Part shown: one piece after another, positions 48,346-59,780 of the stretch
How the letters are laid out: each line of letters begins with the position of its first letter
Numbering within the stretch: the first letter of the stretch is position 1
Assembly: GCF_030253575.1 (NCBI RefSeq)
Contig: NC_080560.1
Coordinates: 39,169,001-39,233,000, forward strand
Source of the DNA: Rhododendron vialii
Lineage: Eukaryota > Streptophyta > Magnoliopsida > Ericales > Ericaceae
Reading direction: 5' to 3'
DNA length: 64,000 nucleotides
The notes under the pieces: model-generated
What the model was told of the DNA's origin: nothing
Seen by the model: only the letters and a program-made list of their open reading frames with translations
Databases searched by the model: none
Made by a program: the position numbers and the translations under genes

Positions 48346-48733
48346 AGAAAATTTTCAAAATGGCACATGGATTTTCACTTCAATGTCACCGAAACACCTA
48401 AACTTTACTTTATTTCAATTAAATACCTGGACTTTCAAAGTTTCCAAATTGAGGCACCTGCCGTTAGCCTTCATCCATTTCCCTCACAAATCGGCTGATG
48501 TCGCTCATTTCTGGCGTTAAAGGGCCCCACTAGAGATGTTAGAGAAGTGATTGTGTGAATGAGCCAGAAATGAGTCACATCAGTCGATTTGTGAGGGAAA
48601 TGGATGGAGGCTAACGGCAGGTGCCTCAATTTGGAAACTTTGAAAGTCTAGGTGTTTAATTGAAATAAAGTGAAGTTCAGGTGTTTCGGTGACATTAGAG
48701 TGAAAGTCCAGATACCATTTTGAAATTTTCCCT
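48346..48733. mobile_element. 388-bp foldback MITE with 8-bp target-site duplication
   Basis: The left arm (AGAAAATTTTCAAAATGGCA...) and the reverse complement of the right arm (AGGGAAAATTTCAAAATGGT...) match over about 180 bp. Shared blocks include GGTGCCTCAATTTGGAAACT and its complement. The loop is near 48530-48556. AACTATTT flanks it at 48338-48345 and 48734-48741. An 8-bp duplication would suit a hAT or Mutator-like origin. No coding capacity. Confidence 0.85.
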
Positions 48734-49430
48734 AACTATTTTTTTTGTCTAAAGTGTCGTCTTATATCGACTTTTTTCAATAGCGGTCCACGTTTCCATA
48801 CTTTCATGATTTTTCTCGTCAAGACGAATGATTAATCTAAAAAATTATGATGAAGAGCTCCACAAAAGATTGTAAAAAGTAAAAACTACCAAAAAAAATT
48901 TGGACAGAGGATTATGCCAAGTGGCATCCCTGCAAAGCGGCGGTTGATCCGGCCATTCATCTCGATAATCGAACGGTCGATTGCCCGAGATAAACAGCCA
49001 AATCGATCACTTCGCACTTGCTTTTGTAAGAGGTGCTTTAAAGCATCCCCATTCCCCCAAACCACCCCTACAGTTGTTTGGGGTATATTAGTAATAACTT
49101 TTCTTTCTTTTCTAGAATTTTGAAATGAATTCTTGGCCTGAAATAGAAAGACAAAAAGGAAAAGAAAATTGATTTTTTTGGTCCTTCAAACACAGCCTTA
49201 GTTGCGTCAAGTCTGGACCACAAACCCAAACCCAAAGCCAGTCTCCCAGACTGACGTTTGTGCGGCCCTTTATTCCAGTTGGACCCCACTTTCTCCTCAT
49301 CTTTCACAAAGCTTCTCAACCGTTGATATCAAACAATCAATCTCGTAAAGGTTGGCTCATCCGCAGCTGATAATATCCATCACTCCCAAGTCTCAACTCC
49401 CCTCTCTCACATCTCCACGGTTAGCGGTTA

Positions 49431-52400
49431 ATGGCTTGTCTCTCTGCAACTCAGCTCTACTCCCTCTCATGGACGCTCTCCGCAAAACCCAGAACCCAAA
49501 ACCCTAACTGTAGGCCATTTTTGTTCATTAAGTATAGCAATCGTACAATTAGGTATGTACCCAATTCAATTCACAGGCCTTCACGAGCTTCTGTTGGGTC
49601 TTCATCATGTGTTTCAACCGCAACGGATGTCTCAGAGAAGTCACCGACTATCCGAGAACTCTGTGATGGTCACGTGCCAGAACATATACTGCGCAGGCGA
49701 GTTTTTCTTTTATTGTTCTCGAATTGGAATTTAATTGGGTTTGTTTGGTTCTAGAGAAACCACAGGAAAAGTGAGGAATTTCTAATTATCATGGGTCTGT
49801 TTGGAGTTCATATTTAGCTGCTATTTGAGTATTTACTCTTGTTTGTGACTGATGGTTTTACCTAGGATTCCAATGGACTAAAAGTTAGGATTGAAAATGT
49901 CATATTCACCAGCAAGTGTATTGTTTGCCCAACAGATTTTTAATCACTTCATCACCAGTTGCATCCAAATGCAAGCGAATCTTGTGTATGATCCCACCAA
50001 TCAAACAGGTCCTGAGTTCTTGTCCGTATTTGCTAATCAAACACTGTTAAGAGTGTTTGCTGTATCTTATTGTGTCCGAATTGTTAGATTTCTCAGAGGT
50101 TTCCAACCTAAAACCAATTGGCAATAGGTGGAGTAACCTCTAGAATTTATTAACCAAGCTTGGGTGGCTTAGATGAGCGATGTGGGACAAGTCTAACACT
50201 CTCCCTCACGTGCAGCCCGGATGCATGTGGAGGTGACTGACTGACTCGGGCGACAGAGATGACAGAGACTTTCCCACGAGAGATGAGACCACCCAAGACC
50301 TAGCTCTAATACCATGTTAGATTTCTTGGAGGGTTCCAACTTAAAACCTATTGGAAATAGGCGGAGTAGCCTCTAGAATTTATTAACCAAGCTTGGGTGG
50401 CTTAGATGAACGATGTGGGACAAGTCTAACACAAATAATGCAACTTATAATAATGCTGTTCTAGTTAGACTTTCTACCCCTGGAACTAATTAAATTGAAG
50501 TAAATGATGGATCATAATTCATATATAGAAGAATGGTTGGTTAAAAAACCCCACTTACATAACTGGAGCGCTTGGAGTTGATTTTTTGTGTGTGTGTGTG
50601 TGAACTGGATTACTTTTGTCTTAGATTTTCTTGGTTGCGTGTGTGACGAGTGCCTTTCACTAGGATTGCTGAAGTGTGCAATAAAAGTTTGTGGTATTCC
50701 ATGTTCAATTAGAAATTTGCACTTCAAATGAGCTGCACAAAGATTGTGTGAAGGATATCTATCAGAGTTGGTTTAACTTGCTGCAGGGTGGAAGAGGTTG
50801 GATTTACTGTGCCTACAGATGTGCAACGACAAGCTTTGCCATTTCTGTTTTCTGGGCGTGATTGTATACTTCATGCTCAGGTTAATTTGATCTTTTAGAT
50901 ATTTTTTTACTTGTGTTAGTTTCTCTTACAAGGTTTATGGCTTTATTTCTTGAAAATCCTGTGGATGTAGTGAAGTAATTTGCACACACTAGACCCAATT
51001 TGAGTTACTTCACTAACTTGTTTCTCTTAGTATATTACCAACTTATAGATGCACTATCGTCATGCTTGTTGTTATACTGTAGATACCGTTTTCTGGATAC
51101 AAGGGATCGCATTACACAATAATGGTTGGCTGTTACTCTTCATACTTGTCTTCTATGAGTGGTCTTCCACTGAAAGGAATATCGTGAACATGGTGATAAA
51201 ATGAATTAATCAACAATGCTACACATGGATGACAATCTGATGGACTCATTTATGAAGGATGACATGAAAGTCACTCATTTGTTTTGAAATTTAAATTTCA
51301 ACCCATGCTGAAGCGACTCTAGCACAGTGTTTTTCATTCTCATATGACATATATAAGGGAGACAAAAGGTAAAGACGATGACTTTTTTGGGATGTTGGGT
51401 AGGGAACCTAGGTTAGTGTTTTAGTTTGTGTAGTTTTCTTTTATGAAAATCAAGTTGTCTTCTTCACTCACTCTCTGTTCTGTAGCAGTCACAAGCTAGT
51501 ATAGTTGAATTTTTTCTTTTTCTTATTTGGCCCTCTAGACAGGTTCTGGGAAGACCCTGGCATACCTCCTATCAATCTTTTCAGTTGTCAACACTAAACG
51601 ATCAGCAGTGCAAGCACTTATAGTGGTGCCCACCAGGGAACTTGGCACCCAAGTAAGAGTTTCGGATGACTTCTGTAACGCTTCTTTGCTATAAAGTGGA
51701 AAAATGAGCCTGATACGAATCTTACTAGGCTAAGATGAGCTATTCTGCTGTTGTCTTCTTCTTCTCTTTTCATCAACAAGGTTACAAAAGTTGCTCGTAT
51801 GCTGGCTGCAAAACCTGCTGAGCTTGGAATGGAGGCATGCTCCATTATGGCTCTTCTAGATGGAGGAATGTTGGGAAGACAGAAGAGCTGGTTGAAGGTA
51901 CCAATTCAGGCGTACACTTTTAGCAAATCTTTTTTGTTTTTCTGTATGAAGATTCAAAAAGTGGCTGTATTGCCTGGTGATAAGTTTTGAAAGTGCATGG
52001 AACAAAAGTATTTGGTAAATCTGATTCATTTTCAAAACTGAAAATGACCAGTTAGCAATGTTCTAAAAGTCGTTAGGCGCTAGTCGGGCGGTCGGCCACC
52101 TTCGAGCGATTAATCAGTGCATATTAATTAGTAATCTGTGATTAATCGTTAGTCGGACCTAATCAGATAGGCCCCGCCGGTGATTAATCGCTGATTAATT
52201 CCTTGTTTTAGAACACTGCCAGTTAGTCAGATCTTTTTTCTCTAATTTAATTTTTTCTGTTTACTGTGTCTTTTTTATGCTTTCTTATTTCTCATTTCAA
52301 GAATTGCAAAAAAGAAACTTGATAAAGAAAAGAAAATCAAAAGATCCATTCAAAATGTCAACTGTATGATCTGAGAGATTCTGTATGAATCAAGCCCAGT

Positions 52401-55400
52401 TATGCTCAAAGGGCACTAGCCCACCTTAATTGTCCAGTCATATTCATGTAAGTACTGCATATTTAGCCTGCACTTGCCCATACTGCTGATGCAGCATCCA
52501 GTATGCATCAGTCTGTTGTGTTTTCTTTTGTTTCTTTGCTGGAGTAGATAGTCTATCCTCAGTTTCAAAAAAAATTTGATAGTTGATTTCTTGAATTAGA
52601 GAATTTTGGTGAAAATAATACTCCTATATTGATGGAGGCATTTTATAAGTTGCTTGTATTTTCAGTCAGAGCCCCCTACAATAGTGGTTGCAACTTTGGG
52701 GAGTTTGTGCCAAATGCTTGAGAAGAAAATTCTTAAGCTAGAATCAATGCGGGTGCTGGTAATTGACGAGGTAACTGTAATGTGTTCAATTTACAATTGA
52801 CTCTTTTGGTTCTTACTTGATTTCTAGTATTGGTATGGCTATGTATTAAATCCCTGGATTCGAATGTTCAATTTTAAATGGCATGCAGGGCATCATCCAA
52901 ACTGAGATAGTTTTGCTTCTTTCCTAACCTTGTATGTATGTCTAGAGGGAGAGAGAGAGAGAGAGCACATATATTCAGCATTATTTTCCAGAGGAAACTT
53001 CTTTGAAATTGTTGAATTCTCAAAATGGACTTTTGTGTGGGATATATGAGGCATACTTTGGCTTTTTGTTGTGCGGAGTGCATACATTGAGAGCTCTCAT
53101 CCGAGAACTTCGTAGAATAATTGATTGACATGATATATTTCTTGCATCTTAGGTTGATTTCATGTTCAATTCCTCAAAGCAAGTCAGTTCTCTCCGAAAG
53201 CTTTTGCTGTCATACTCGTCATGCAGCAAACGTCAGACTATTTTTGCTAGTGCATCAATTCCCCAGCACAGACGGTTCGTGTATGACTGCATCCAACACA
53301 AATGGACCAAGGTCTGCTGAAGGAGTTGTTGTTTCCATCTATTCTTTGTTTAGCTTTAGCTCAACCTCTAGATAATATCATGACTTGTATATTTGAACAT
53401 GTGTCTGACAGGCTGATGCCGTTCACATTCACGTAAACCCAGTTGAGCCAATGCCATCACGCCTGCATCACAGATTTGTGGTACAAGAAATTCAACTCTG
53501 ACAGCTCCTACTCTGACAGAATTTTTTTGTTTCGTGGAATCTTCGAAAGGGCTTGTGTTTTCTTATCCATAGGTTATAATCCTCTATATGCTTTGTTGGC
53601 TACAGATCTGTGGTAAAGATGAAAGGCATCAAGCCTTGCTATCCTTGTTAAAAAGCGACATGCCTCAGTCTGCTATAATTTTTGTCAGCGAGCAGGTTTG
53701 TTACGCCAACATTCTCAATCTATGAACTTATTTGGACTTCTGACATCAAATTACACAATGACATAGGGTTGGCTTTACCTGGTGATTAAATTTGATCGAT
53801 GCGATTTCTACGTTATGATTGACCTTTTCTATGTGTGATTTCTTTGGATCTATTTTTTGATCTCACTTATTTAGTTTGGAATGCTCATTTGCTATTGAAA
53901 ACAAAGAATTGCTGACACTGCAGATTAATTTTTTCTTTCTAATGTGTAACGCAGTCTGAGAAGTCGAAGAGGGCAGGTCACACTCCTCCAACGACTCTTC
54001 TGATTGAGTTTCTCAAGACTTCGTATACTGGGTGTTCTGATATTCTTCTTTTAGAGGAAGACATGAATTTCAATGTGCGAGCAGCTTCTTTTTCCGTAAG
54101 TGTTGTTCAGCTCATGGGTGCTAGATTTGTCAAATCTTTTTTTTTTTTTTTCTGTCCTTATCAGATAAAACATTGAATTGGATCATCTTCAGTCATGCTC
54201 TATGAAGCATGTGTATGTGTACTAGTACAGTGGTATGATACGAGTACGTTGATTCGACAATAGGTAAGAAAAGAAAGTACAATATAAATATGGCTCGGGT
54301 ACATCATTGCAATATTATTCCTGTATTTAGATTTGCTGGTTGATCAAGGATCCAACCTATGTGAAGTAAGGTTTAATGTCCATAGTAAGGAGCCTACAAA
54401 CCAGAGCTTAATTCTGAAAGCATGATAACTTGAGAAGTATGGAAAAGTTAGCCTGTAAAAGTTACATCAAGCTAACGTTGTATATGGGGGAACGATAGTA
54501 CTATTCCAGCTGGATTATGTATTGGGTATCTTGCAAACACTAAAAAACTAAAGGGAAAAAATTAGATACATGTTTCCCATACCCTGTATGCATGCAGATG
54601 TACCTTGAAAAGTAGCAATACCCAATACGGTTTTTGCAAAGTAGCTAGGGTTTGTTTTCTAACTACTTGTGCTTCATAGGTCGTCTTTTGTATCCTATAG
54701 AATCAGATGCTGCCATGGCGACTTGCAAGGTTTTCACATTGTACTGAGATGGCTTGGTTTGATGCATGCAATTACATGCAAGAATAGTTGCATTGCATGA
54801 TGGAGGAAGACAGTTTGGAACCAATTTTTTATTTATTTATCTTCTTCTGTTTGGAACTAGTTGAATTGGGTCTCTAGGTCTGCCATCTCTGATGCCATTT
54901 GGCTTTGATTTGGGGGTATGGTTTCGCAGCAAAACTAGTATAGGACGCCACTGTTTCAATGGTATTCTGATAGCAGCCACTTTGTGCATATTGCCAAAGG
55001 TTAGGATTGTTTCCAATCTTTCCCTGCCCATACTCCCAATGATTGGGGACTACATGGGTTCTGTTGTTGCTGTTGTTGTTGTTGTTCTGTTTGGAACTAG
55101 TTGGAGCAATACAAACCCTTGAAGGAAATATGATTTAGGACTGGTTTAGTTTTTCTGCAAATGTAGAGCACATAGCGTATATGCCTTATACTGCATCCAT
55201 TTTTGGACGAGAAAATTTCATTGAGTTGAGTCATAACCTTAGCGGTAGCCAAATAGTTTCTCCTGTAATGTCCTTTTAAATTTGGTCTTGATGTTCCAAT
55301 GATCCTGCAAAACATCCGTGTTAAAATATCCACCTTGTGTGATGTATCCCTCATGTGAGCACAGGAATTGAGACAAGGAGGAAGTTATCTTCTCGTGTCG

Positions 55401-55628
55401 ACAGATTTGGCAGCCAGAGGCGTTGACCTTTCCGAGACAACCCACATCTACAACTTTGTTCTGCCAAAAAATGCGGTGGATTACCTTCACCGAGCAGGGA
55501 GAGCCGGTAGGAGACCATTCTCAGACAAGAAATGTATTGTTACCAGCATTTTAACCTCCGAAGAGAGATTTGTGTTGAAGAAATTTGAAAATGAATTGAT
55601 GTTTGAGTGTGCAGAGGTGTTTTTGTAA
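49431..55628 (+). CDS. RH58: DEAD-box-like ATP-dependent RNA helicase 58, plastid (RH58)
   Basis: Ten exons give 472 aa, the same length as Arabidopsis RH58: 49431-49696, 50787-50880, 51539-51652, 51781-51897, 52666-52770, 53153-53311, 53412-53480, 53606-53695, 53955-54095 and 55365-55628. The Ser/Arg/Pro-rich first ~70 residues, with few acidic ones, look like a plastid transit peptide. Motifs are AQTGSGKT (I, 119-126), PTREL (Ia, 151-155), DEVD in place of DEAD (II, 231-234), FASAS for SAT (III), STDLAARGVDL (V) and HRAGRAGR (VI, 427-434). Family members unwind or remodel RNA using ATP; the exact plastid substrate is not known. Intron 1 uses a GC donor (CAG followed by GCGAGT at 49697) while all others are GT-AG. 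Mobile elements sit in introns 1, 4 and 9. Confidence 0.95.
50082..50431 (-). mobile_element. TRIM (terminal-repeat retrotransposon in miniature) in RH58 intron 1
   Basis: Two 117-bp LTRs at 50082-50198 and 50315-50431 begin TGTTAG and end CTAACA. They flank a 116-bp internal part. Read on the minus strand, the 5' LTR (50431-50315) is followed at once by TGGTATTAGAGCT, a primer-binding site for initiator tRNA-Met. A purine-rich GTGAGGGAGAG tract precedes the 3' LTR. Flanking 5-mers CGAAT and CAAAT differ at one base. There is no coding capacity, as expected of TRIMs. Confidence 0.9.
52056..52218. mobile_element. hAT-type MITE in RH58 intron 4
   Basis: A 163-bp element has terminal inverted repeats CAATGTTCTAAAA and, inverted, CAGTGTTCTAAAA. 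It is flanked by the perfect 8-bp direct repeat CCAGTTAG (52048-52055 and 52219-52226). CA(G/A)TG ends with an 8-bp duplication are diagnostic of the hAT superfamily. The interior carries GGCGCTAGTCGGGCGGTCGG, a motif common in this plant MITE family. Confidence 0.9.
54864..55084 (+). mobile_element. SINE or RTE-type element with (TTG)n tail in RH58 intron 9
   Basis: A 221-bp segment is flanked by the 19-bp direct repeat TTCTGTTTGGAACTAGTTG (54845-54863 and 55085-55103). It ends with GGGGACTACATGGGTT followed by TTG repeats, the typical 3' end of TS-like SINEs and related RTE LINEs in plants. The perfect target-site duplication shows a recent insertion. Confidence 0.8.
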
Positions 55629-56159
55629 ATTCAGTTGTAGTATCCATTTCATGGTGTGTTATCTTCACCCCTTGCTTCCTTCTTTTCTTCTTCATTGTCC
55701 ATGCGTGTATGTAATTTTCTTTCTAGAAAATACTCAAGGGCAATGATATACAGAGTCACAGACGCATCTACAAACGTGTTTGCAGTCGTCCGATGGGTGC
55801 GAGTTCCAAGGGTATCGTGTGGGCTCATGTGCATCAACGGCTCCAAACCCAATGGTGCCTAGACCTCACCTCTCCAGCCACATCTGGTCCGGTTATCTAT
55901 GTCTGTAGCACTGCTATTTTTTTCTTAGTTTTTAGTTGCCTCAGTTCCTTCTCATGTTCTCATTCAGCAAGTAGAGGCGGATTGTTTTGGTATTTTCGGG
56001 TTTTGCTTTCCAGTGCATGTATCTCTTTCACCAGTTCTATGGCGATCTTGAATATCATATTTCAGATGCTTCGTGTCACAGCTCTATGGATCGATCCTGT
56101 ATTGTTATGCGAATATATCATAATTTATGAAATGGGGCCCATACGCTTGGTGGTGATCA

Positions 56160-56800
56160 TTCCTATTGAGCCTCTCCTCTAGATCGGACGTGTTATGGTT
56201 CTATTCAACTGGTTGAATCCTAGCTTTCTTTCTTTCTTCTTCTACTACGCTCTCGACTTGGAAGAGAGAATCCCAGTGTGGGGGCGGAAACAACCTTGAA
56301 CCTTTCTCTTCCTTCAGTTGAACGATGGAGGGATGGAGCGGTGATCCGTGTACCTGCAAACCAGAGGGGGATGATCCTCCTGGTAGAAGCTCCGACGAAC
56401 AAGTCAATAAGCGGAGGAAGAAGAAGATTGAAAAGTTTGGTGAGTAAGTATGGTGAGTGAGAAGAGTGCTCTTTGGATATTTTCCAGACCCTTGCACCCG
56501 AAGGGGTGGTCTCACATTTATAGGCAAGGCTTGAAGTGTTGCTCAAGTCGGCTGTGTTTCCCACGCGTGTTACAACGCTCGGATGACGTCACGTGTTAGG
56601 ATCATTAAATGAACGCAGTCTGCCCAGACCTGCAGACTGTACACATCAATGTCAGAGTGGTCGTCTCACTTATCAGAGAGGTCACTTCGCCTATCAACGG
56701 AAGCTTTCAGAACATTCCACAACAACCACGGTCGAGTACCGTCTCCAAGAAGATACTTCCCCGAACGACAGTTGACAAATTGAACAATAATCAACTTCTC
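56160..56800. mobile_element. Probable LTR-retrotransposon remnant
   Basis: The order of sequence (GAGAGAATCCCAGTGTGGGG, GCGGAAACAACCTTGAACC, a GGAGGGATGGAGCGGTGATC segment, TATAGGCAAGGC and ACGTGTTAGGATCATT) looks like an LTR and leader from an asterid-type element. TIR/LTR boundaries and a primer-binding site could not be fixed. Confidence 0.35.
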
Positions 56801-57614
56801 TGAACGCAGCAAGGGCATGACGAATGTATAAACAGTGCAAGCACAGGGAGAGGTTGAAACGTTCGGAAGAGCTGTTGGGGATCGAAATACGCTTGGCAAG
56901 GTGAGGAGACCCCCTTTCGTGACTCGTTATGATGTTACAGACGAACTGAGACAGCTGGACAATCTTAGGGATGACAAGTACATAGCACGGGTTAGGTTTG
57001 ACCTTGGCCCTTCTCACCTTTCCGAACCGTGGTTATTTCGGCCCACTACACCCAGCAAATTAAATTGCGGCTTTAAACGATCTTGATTTTATGGTCTTGA
57101 TACACAACTTCAGAAATTACTGTAATTTTTTACACAAACAATCAAAAACTAGGAATTGAAAAAATAACCGGTTTGGCTCATATAAACAATGAAAAAATAC
57201 CTCAGCGACTTTCGACACCGATATTGTTGAACCAAAAGCTTTTGCTCTTTTTAACCAAAAAACTCAAGACAAAGTCTTATTTTACGGTACATTTTTCCTT
57301 TGTACTTTTATCAAAAACACGTAACAATAGACTTCATCTGTAAAGTGTCATCTCGTAGCGAAATGCCGACTCCGCAACCATACAAACCTGCTCATGTCAT
57401 GTGTGGGGCCACACATAGATTTATGGAACAAAATTCAGACCGCAGAGGACAGTTGTTTTCAACTGTTCGATGGTTTTTACCCCTACAACCCATCAGTAGA
57501 GTAGAACACGGCGAGGATTTTACGTGCAGAAATTCAAAATATAGCCAACGTCAAACACACATCCAACGACTACTTCTCCATTTATTTATTTTCAAAAAAC
57601 CACTCCATCGCCTT

Positions 57615-57615
<1 letters not shown>

Positions 57616-57654
<39 letters not shown>
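57616..57654 (+). repeat. (CT)n microsatellite upstream of the ANP kinase gene
   Basis: About 16 CT units, roughly 130 bp before the ATG at 57782, probably in the 5' UTR. Confidence 0.85.
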
Positions 57655-57657
<3 letters not shown>

Positions 57658-57781
57658 CATCACTCTCGCTCACACGGAATGCAACTCTCCGAGCCCTAGA
57701 TTCTCCCCGTCATCAACCCAATCCTTCGATCTGTCCATAGCCTCGACACCAAAATCACTCCGCTCAAGAGTCACGACGCCA

Positions 57782-59700
57782 ATGCAAGACTTCATCGGCT
57801 CAGTCCGCCGATCTCTCGTCTTCAAGCCCTCCGCCGGCGGCGCCGACGACGACGGAGGGGGCGGATTCGGAGGCATCGTGGAGAAGATCGGTTCGAGTAT
57901 ACGAAAATCGAGGATCGGGCTCCTCTCGAAGCCGCCGCTCCCCGCGCTCCCACCGCCGATTGCCAGGTCCGACATGGTCAGAGCCAAGAGGAAGGAGAAA
58001 GAGGACGCCTCGCCGCCGGTCCGGTGGCGTAAGGGAGAGTTGATCGGGTGCGGCGCGTTCGGGAGGGTTTACATGGGGATGAATCTCGATTCTGGAGAGC
58101 TCCTTGCCATCAAACAGGTTAAATTTATTTTTATTTTTGTGTGTGTGTGTAGTTTTTGAATTGTTTGGAAGGATTTCCGCACGACCTAGGTCACGTAATT
58201 CTCCGGTAAGACTCTTCGCTTTTGCTGTCAATCCTTGCTCTGCGCTTCCGCTATTAATCACAGATTTTGGTAAGTTTGAGATTTCGAACGCGTGCTCCAT
58301 GTGACGTATTAGAGATTATTTCACCAAAATTACAAGCAATCTAAAAAGTATAAAGTTATGACCAAATGTGAGAAAAGTTCAATAAGGGCGAAAACTATTT
58401 AAAAAAGGAAATTTTATTGTCTTATTGTTCATATTTGTTGCATTTTTTTTTTATTTCGTTTGATATAGTCAACTCTTCTCGTTGAGATGAATGATTAATC
58501 ACAAAATATTTAGCAAAAATTTAAGAAAAAGACTCGCTAAGTGTTAACAATAAGAACTACTTTTAATTTAGGAGAAACACCTCCTTAGGACACAACTTGC
58601 TGATTCCTCTCTTTTTTCGAAAATATTATTGGGTGGTCCTGGGGCAAGGTCACTTGGCGTCCAATCCCTGTAATAACCTCTCAACTATGTAATGGGCTTC
58701 ATGTTGAGTTGGATGTTTCATTTTTAGTTTGTTTTTTGATTTTTGATGTAGTTGTTTTTTATGTATGCAGGTTTCAATTGCGGCCAACAGTGCTTCAAAA
58801 GAGAAAACACAGGTTAGAGTTCAGAGTTTGTGATGTCCAAGTTTATTGCTTTATTTTACTTTTGTAGCTTAAATCAGAGATTTATGTCATTGGTTCTTAC
58901 AATTGGTGTCTGAAGAATTGCATTTGTGGTAACAAATTTGTTACTTTTGTATGTTTGTTATGTTATTGGTTATTACAATCAGAGAGTTATGTTATTGGTT
59001 TATTTATTTATTATTTATGTTATCCTAATTAGACTGAATTGCCTTTTCATTTTCTTGATTTTTGTATTTTAATTTGCTTTTTAGGCCCACATTAGAGAGC
59101 TAGAGGAAGAAGTGAACCTTCTTAAAAACCTTTCACATCCGAACATCGTTGTGAGTATTGGATTTGCACTCTGATTGACGCATCAGTTTCCTTTAGTCTG
59201 ACTTGTATTATATTTTGTTCTGTTGTTCTGACTGTACCTGTCTTCCTTTTTTCCGCAAGAGATACTTGGGAACAGCTAGAGAGGAGGAATCTCTGAATAT
59301 TCTGTTAGAATTTGTTCCGGGTGGATCCATCTCATCACTTCTCGGAAAGTTTGGCTCATTCCCGGAGTCTGTAAGTTGATCATCGCTTGAATTCTAGAAG
59401 TTTCTGTTTTGAGATTGAAATATTCACTTGAATTAGCCCTCAACCACAGTCCACAGACAAATACCTGCTTATTGAACTTAATAATTTGTGGGAGGGTATT
59501 GAAAGTTCTCTTGGAACCTGTTTTCCAATAGGTTGTAAGACTATTTAATATTTGTGAAACTTGCACATTTGCTGTGTGAAACTTCTCACTAAATATGTAC
59601 GCTGAGCAGGTTATAAGAATGTACACAAAACAGTTGTTGTTGGGATTGGAATACCTTCACAGGAATGGGATAATGCACAGGGACATCAAGGTGTCTACTG

Positions 59701-59780
<80 letters not shown>

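Larger units (their letters stand above)
47815..49430. promoter_or_regulatory. Divergent intergenic region of RHF1A (-) and RH58 (+)
   Basis: The two genes are head to head, 1.6 kb apart. The RHF1A 5' UTR side has a GA tract (47910-47938). The middle is occupied by the MITE at 48346-48733 and AT-rich foldback-related sequence on both sides of it. The 300 bp before 49431 would hold the RH58 promoter. Confidence 0.55.
55629..57781. other. Intergenic region between RH58 and the ANP kinase gene
   Basis: It contains the RH58 3' UTR and a probable LTR-retrotransposon remnant (about 56160-56800). The last ~450 bases are the kinase promoter and 5' UTR, with a CT microsatellite at 57616-57654. Overlapping open frames at 56201-56564 and 56694-57017 have no recognisable homology. 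Confidence 0.55.

Noticed and set aside
56201-57017. Several overlapping 77-114 codon minus frames between RH58 and ANP
   Set aside because: They lie in a probable LTR remnant and share no recognisable domain with any protein family.
57800-58300. 166-codon minus frame over ANP exon 1
   Set aside because: Shadow of the GC-rich first exon of the kinase gene.
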